Shown here in pieces: positions 59,798 through 64,000 of a stretch of DNA of 64,000 nucleotides. Each line of letters opens with the position of its first letter. Positions within the stretch are counted from its first letter, which is position 1. A program made the translations under genes and the position numbers. The notes under the pieces were generated by a model. The model saw only the letters and a list, made by a program, of their open reading frames with translations. It was not told where the DNA came from and ran no database searches. This DNA is from Sulfurovum sp. (GTDB lineage: Bacteria > Campylobacterota > Campylobacteria > Campylobacterales > Sulfurovaceae), in assembly GCA_030949725.1 (NCBI GenBank), contig JAUZSE010000002.1, positions 43,576 through 107,575 of the forward strand, written 5' to 3'.

Positions 59798-60211
59798 GAA
59801 ACAGTACAATTGAGAAAAAGGAAGTGAATACTAACCTTGTCTTGCAAATGATACGCTCACCCTATGATACACAGAAGACCATTATGATGGCAATAGCTGA
59901 TAATGACAAATGCTTAGAAAATGGTATCTTCTCAATTTTTCAAGATAAAAATAGAGGTAAAATCAAAGGAGATTTGCTCATATATAACTACAAGAGCGAA
60001 ATTGCAAAATCATTCAATGTGAAAGATAAATACATTATTTCAGATCTCAATTGGCTCGATACGATCAGCCTTGTGATTGCTGCTAATCCACTGCTCTATC
60101 TCTCTATGCTATTTTTAATACTCATTATAACAACCTACATACTGAGAAGTTTTTTATTGAGATTTAAAGAGGAGCACCATAAAGATGCTGAATAAAATTC
60201 TGATAAGGAAT

Positions 60212-61516
60212 CTCCCAAAAATAATTCTACCCACCTAAAGGTTCAATAGTCACATCCCATTTGAGTAATAATTTAGAGCGAATAATTCTATCTTCATAAG
60301 GCTCCATCTCTTTGAGGGTAAGTTTAACTCCAATTTCATATATTTTTTCACAAAGATGAACTATAGGATTTATACCTTTCCAAGTCATACTCTTAGCCCA
60401 TTCTATTGCTTTAGTGATAGAGTCTAGCATCTCTCCATTCCAATGTTCTTCTAATCTTCCCCAACACCTTTCAATAGCATTGTATTTACTGTGGTATGGA
60501 GGATAATAGATGAGACGAACTTTGATATTGTATTTATCTGAGAACTCCGTCATTCTTTTTAAAAATTGAGTCCGTCTTCCCGAACTGTTTGGACTAGTTA
60601 TCCAAGTTGATAACAAGCTCTTCTATCCCCATATACGCACCAAGGTTTTCTCTCCACCAACTCTCTATGCAGTCAGCTATAAAGTCACTAGTCTCAAGTG
60701 AAGTTCCAAAAAAAAGTTAAAAATCCAGTTAAAACATTCAGAATACCGTAGGGAACAAGTTTTGCTGTAGGGTTCATATCGTGGTCTTCTGCTTTCTTGG
60801 CTTCCATATCACGCGATTTACCACCTCTTGAGAAGTTACCAATATTTAATTTTGCTTTTGCATCAATAGAAATTCTCAATGAGTTTGGATTCTCATCAGA
60901 TGCTTTATTCACTTTCCATACATTTTCAAATATCTCATCTACTTCTTTTATCTTTTTGGCTGGTTTTGCTTTCAATACTCGTTTTAGGTTATATCCTAAA
61001 CGATTTAGAATATTCCCTATTGTATTTTCACAAGGAAGTTCTTTATCACTGTATCCTTTATCTTTAATTAATGCCTCTCTCACTGCTTTTGCTGTTGCTC
61101 TAGTGTAGGTTAGTGTTCCACTTTTCATTGAGGGGTCTGCTTGTGTTTGAGGATCTACTATCTGGCGTATATCTTCACTTAATGTCTCTATTTTATCTTC
61201 TGTTCGTTTTCTACCTGCATCTTTATATCTATGTATGCATCTAATACCTGTCTCTATCTCTTTCATTCCTAGTTTCAGTGCTTCTCTTCCCCATCCCATT
61301 ACACTTTCTGTCTTTCTTGCATTTCCTTCAAAGTACTCTATTGCTATATATGCTTGATACTCTCGTCGCTCATAACTTTTTAATCTTTTTACTGCTTCAT
61401 CAATTAATTTTTTTGTTTCGCTATTCATCTTTTTATCTTTTACTATTTTTTGAATTCTCTTAAATCGTTATTCTATTACTATTATATCTGATTTTGGTAT
61501 TATTAATCTTGTGGAG
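60212..61516 (-). mobile_element. ISAzo13-like insertion sequence in the bcsZ signal-peptide region
   Basis: The boundaries come from bcsZ: codons ending ATAAGGAAT (60211) rejoin TTCCTAATT (61517) in frame. The ends begin CTCCCAAAAATAATTCTACC and, inverted on the right, CTCCACAAGATTAATAATACC, an imperfect repeat. No target duplication is evident, so the edges are uncertain by a few bases. The element is about 1.3 kb. Confidence 0.75.
60227..61428 (-). pseudogene. ISAzo13-family transposase (frameshifted)
   Basis: The N-terminal part (61428-60694) is helix-turn-helix rich, and ends with ISIDAKAKLNIGNFSRGGKSRD, a catalytic Asp segment. The C-terminal part (60616-60227) has RRTQFLKRM, YYPPYHSKYNAIERCWG and LEEHWNG, family hallmarks with the catalytic Glu in IERCWG. 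Between them the frame is broken at FFWNFT and near 60600 (the segment ENLGAYMGIEELVI is readable in another frame). Confidence 0.8.
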
Positions 61517-62730
61517 TTCCTAATTGTGCTATTAACTGTTGCCCTCCAAGCTGATTGGGATGAGTACAAAAGTCGTTTTGTCCAAAGTGATGGACGAGTA
61601 ATTGACAAAAAAAATGGAAATATCACACACTCAGAAGGGATAGGGTATACACTTTATTTTGCTTATAAATTTGATGATGATGAAACATTTGACAAAGTTT
61701 ATGGCTGGTACAAGCAGAACCTTAGTAAAAATAGCCATGGACTCATAAGTTGGAAATGGGGCAAAGATGAAGAGGATACTTGGCGTGTTCTTGATAGTAA
61801 TAATGCTACAGATGGAGATTTATGGATAGCCTACGACCTCTTATTGATGGCAAAAAAAGAGAGGAGATGATAGTCTTAAAGAAGAGGTGATCTCTATTAT
61901 AAAAGCAATTGAAAAACATTTGATTGTTCGACAAAAAGAGAAACTATTTCTACTTCCTGGCAAAGAGGGCTTTCAAGAGAAAGGTAAGCTTATAATTAAC
62001 CTCTCTTATTATCGTTTTGATATCTTTGATGCTTTTGCAAAAGAACATCCAGATGGATTATGGAGAGATCTTGCAAGAGATGGAGAGTGGCTCCTCCATC
62101 ATTCTCTTTTTACACCATTGAAGCTCCCCTCTGACTGGATCTCGATAGATGCAAACTTGACGGTTTTTCCTTATAAAAACAAAACATTTGGTTATGATGC
62201 TATTCGCATTCCTCTCAATATTTTGCAAAGCAGACTTCCTACTAGAGAGAGTTTACTACAACCTTATAGAGATTATGTAGGGATGATGAAGGCAGGAGAT
62301 ATGCCACTGGGTACAGTCCAACTAGAAAAGGGGACGATTGGGCTTTATGATTATGGATATGGACATTTAGCTATTTATGATACGCTTTTACCGAAGCCAA
62401 TTTTTTCTAAGAAATTAAAAATAATGATTGGGGATGATAAGGATGACTACTATGCGTACGCTCTCTATCTTTTACTATTCTTAAGTAATTTATCACTTCT
62501 CTGTGCAAAGAAGGAAATACACTTTAGCTTTGAACTGCTCAAAGGTGATTCTAACTACAGAAGTATTATGCAAAAAAAGCAGATTTATTAAATATAGATG
62601 GTTTTGATTGTGCTATTTTAGAAGAGGCAGACAAGCTCTCTCTTCGTTGTAATGATATTTATGATATTAAAGAACTCACTTCTACGATGCAGAAGTTTAA
62701 AAAGAAGCAAATAAACTATACCCTGCTTCA

Positions 62731-64000
62731 TAGGTCATTTTCATACAATTCCAAGCAAGAACAAAGCGAATAAATGTTTAAAATAATCTATGAAAATAGA
62801 AATTAAAGAATTAATAAATATAGAAATGACCCTAGAGATATTAGAAAAATTGCCAGATTATAGAGTAACAAAAGAGAAAATAGAACATAACCAAAGAGAT
62901 GTATTATTTGGTGTTTTATGTAGTATGTTTGTAGGAAATATAGAAATAAAAGATAAACATAATTGGCTAGAGATAAACTTCAATGAGAAGTACTTTAAAA
63001 GGATGATAGGGAAAGAAAATGAAGAGCTTAAAATACCTTCATATTCAACAATAAGAAGAATGATAATAAACATAGATTCTACTATCTTAGAAGAGATGTT
63101 TAGAGCGTATTTTATACCTAAAGTTGAATTTAATAAGAAGACACAATTAGCCGTAGATGGAAAGACAATGAATGGAAGTGGACGCAAGGGGAAATATACT
63201 GTTAAACGGAATGTAGGTATGCTAAATGTAGTGGAAACAGCATCTAAAATTGTGATTGCCCATAGAGAGTTAGGAGCTAAGAAGTCCGAGATACCCGAGT
63301 TTCAAAAGGTATTAGAGATGGAGTTTTCAGATAAACCATTTCTATATACCTTTGATGCACTTAATACCCAAGTAGAGAGCCTAAATGGGATTGAGGCTAA
63401 AGGAAAAAGGTATTTAGCCAAAGTCAAAGGTAACCAAAAAACATTACTTAAACAGGTGCATCAAGCCTTTGAAGAGGAATCTGCAAAGAGAATAATACTA
63501 TCTTGGAAGAGAAAGATAAAAGAGAGTCTATTGAAGGGAATAAATGGGTAAAAAGAGAGACTTTCGTTTTGAGTTCAAAAAATGATGAATCACTCATTGA
63601 TAATAGCTCTTTTAGTCATATAAAATCAATCATTAAGCAGGTAAAATATATAAGTGACAATGAGGGTAAAATAAAAGTAAAAGAGCAATATTTAATTGCA
63701 AATTTTTTAGAAAGTGCTACCTACTTTAAAGCAGGTATCAAAGACCATTGGCGTTGTGAAACTTACCATTATTATAAAGACAGATTAACCAAAGAGGACG
63801 ATTGTAAAATATCAGTCAATCCTTTTGGATTAGCTATTCTTAGGAGTTTTGTCATTAATTGCATACAACTTCACCTAAACAAGCATAAACCGACAATAAA
63901 AGCCTCAATATGTCGGGTATTTTTAAAAGTTGTGGGAACAACCCTCACTTTCTGGGTAGATTAGTTACATAGTTGGGTTTATATTGTATGAAAATGACCT
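62731..64000 (+). mobile_element. ISAs1-family insertion sequence (copy 2), cut by window end
   Basis: The left end TAGGTCATTTTCATACAAT starts at 62731. The right repeat is complete except for its final base, which would be position 64001. It lies in the tail of bcsZ and is inverted relative to the copy at 55154. The target duplication cannot be checked here. A copy of CCCTGCTTCA (62721-62730) is expected just outside the window. Confidence 0.9.
62790..63964 (+). CDS. ISAs1-family transposase (one frameshift)
   Basis: The intact form would be 391 residues. Residues 1-230 run from MKIEIKELINIEMTLEILEK through AVDGKTMNGSGRKG and KGKRYLAKVKGNQK. One A is missing near 63486 (GCAAAGAG against GTAAAAGAG in copy 1), after which the frame continues from EKDKRESIEGNKWVKRE to VVGTTLTFWVD. 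If that base is an error, this copy encodes a complete transposase. Confidence 0.85.

Larger units (their letters stand above)
53070..60195 (+). pseudogene. bcsB: Cellulose synthase regulatory subunit BcsB with embedded LamG-like domain, split by three ISs
   Basis: The pieces 53070-53089, 54588-55153, 56437-58303 and 59802-60195 join to exactly 949 codons with no stop. The joins read MKYFIYK/FILFFSIII, RTTPMN/YVINNTDD and YSFR/NSTIEKKEV. BcsB is the periplasmic partner that guides the glucan chain from BcsA. The N terminus is a signal peptide and the C terminus a membrane anchor (about residues 907-935, LLYLSMLFLILIITTYIL). A region of about residues 266-450 (FNGGFIKIPKNSTVEKNTIAMWIRS, then DNKWHYLVATFS) looks like a LamG/concanavalin fold. 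BcsB-like alpha/beta units lie on both sides of it. Confidence 0.85.
60185..62730 (+). pseudogene. bcsZ: Cellulose-operon endoglucanase (GH8), IS-split and frameshifted
   Basis: BcsZ trims cellulose in the periplasm. The ATG at 60185 overlaps the bcsB stop; MLNKILIRN (to 60211) joins FLIVLLTVALQADW (from 61517) to make a signal peptide. The GH8 domain has the general-acid Glu in THSEGIGYTL and Asp in NNATDGDLWIAYDLL. One extra base near 61853 and another near 62578, both in A runs, break the frame. After the GH8 core (ending YYAYALYLLLFL) there is a tail (KKEIHFSFELL...DGFDCAILEEADKLSLRC) I do not recognise. The ISAs1 copy at 62731 cuts this tail. Confidence 0.85.

Noticed and set aside
1..64000. 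CRISPR array, rRNA operon, riboswitch or prophage
   Set aside because: No regularly spaced repeats, rRNA-like blocks, recognisable riboswitch aptamers or phage structural genes were seen on either strand.

Overview
The window looks like a chromosome segment of a Campylobacterota (former Epsilonproteobacteria) sulfur oxidiser, probably close to Sulfurovum or Sulfurimonas. The evidence is low G+C, an FccB/SoxF-type sulfide dehydrogenase flavoprotein, short-form HisG, a homologue of Helicobacter HP0268 beside miaB, and a ChePep-like poly-acidic protein upstream of gmk-tatA-argS. Species assignment is inference.

Layout. 1-2.3 kb: two Tat-exported redox proteins (FccB-like flavoprotein, Rieske protein). 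2.5-3.75 kb: rpsF-ssb-rpsR. 3.8-9.3 kb, minus strand: SWIM/SNF2 helicase, a small unknown protein, coaX, hisG, a methyltransferase. 9.6-12.9 kb: a membrane TerB/DnaJ protein, then a membrane protein, a lipoprotein and a tyrosine recombinase. 13.0-15.9 kb: a dam methyltransferase split by an IS4-type element and an eroded Rpn-type gene. 15.9-24.9 kb: mutS2, a two-component pair, fabG, gpmI, mraY-murD. 24.9-33.5 kb: tRNA-Phe, a porin with a consensus promoter, rimO, tilS, a Xer-type recombinase, an acyltransferase, miaB, nusA. 33.5-36.4 kb: the gap-pgk-tpiA glycolytic operon. 36.5-46.4 kb: a nadD-rsfS fusion, argS, tatA, gmk, ChePep, an AAA/PD-(D/E)XK protein, a Sel1 protein and valS. 46.4-49.3 kb: a cytochrome P450 coupled to a membrane hydrolase-like protein.

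49.5-64 kb is a bacterial cellulose operon (bcsA-bcsB-bcsZ) broken by six insertion sequences of four types. Target duplications let the original genes be rebuilt: bcsB becomes one 949-codon frame after precise removal of three elements, and bcsA becomes 702 codons after removal of one. The rebuilt BcsB appears to carry a LamG/concanavalin-like domain, which is not part of the classical BcsB architecture. As sequenced, the cell could not make cellulose from this locus, although the synthase and PilZ motifs are intact.

Quality warning. Essential genes (valS, pgk, fabG) as well as rimO, a porin, a recombinase, a helicase, a Sel1 protein and bcsZ carry single-base frameshifts, nearly all +1 insertions. 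Correcting each one gives a protein of normal length, so most are probably sequence errors. They are annotated here as one gene each.
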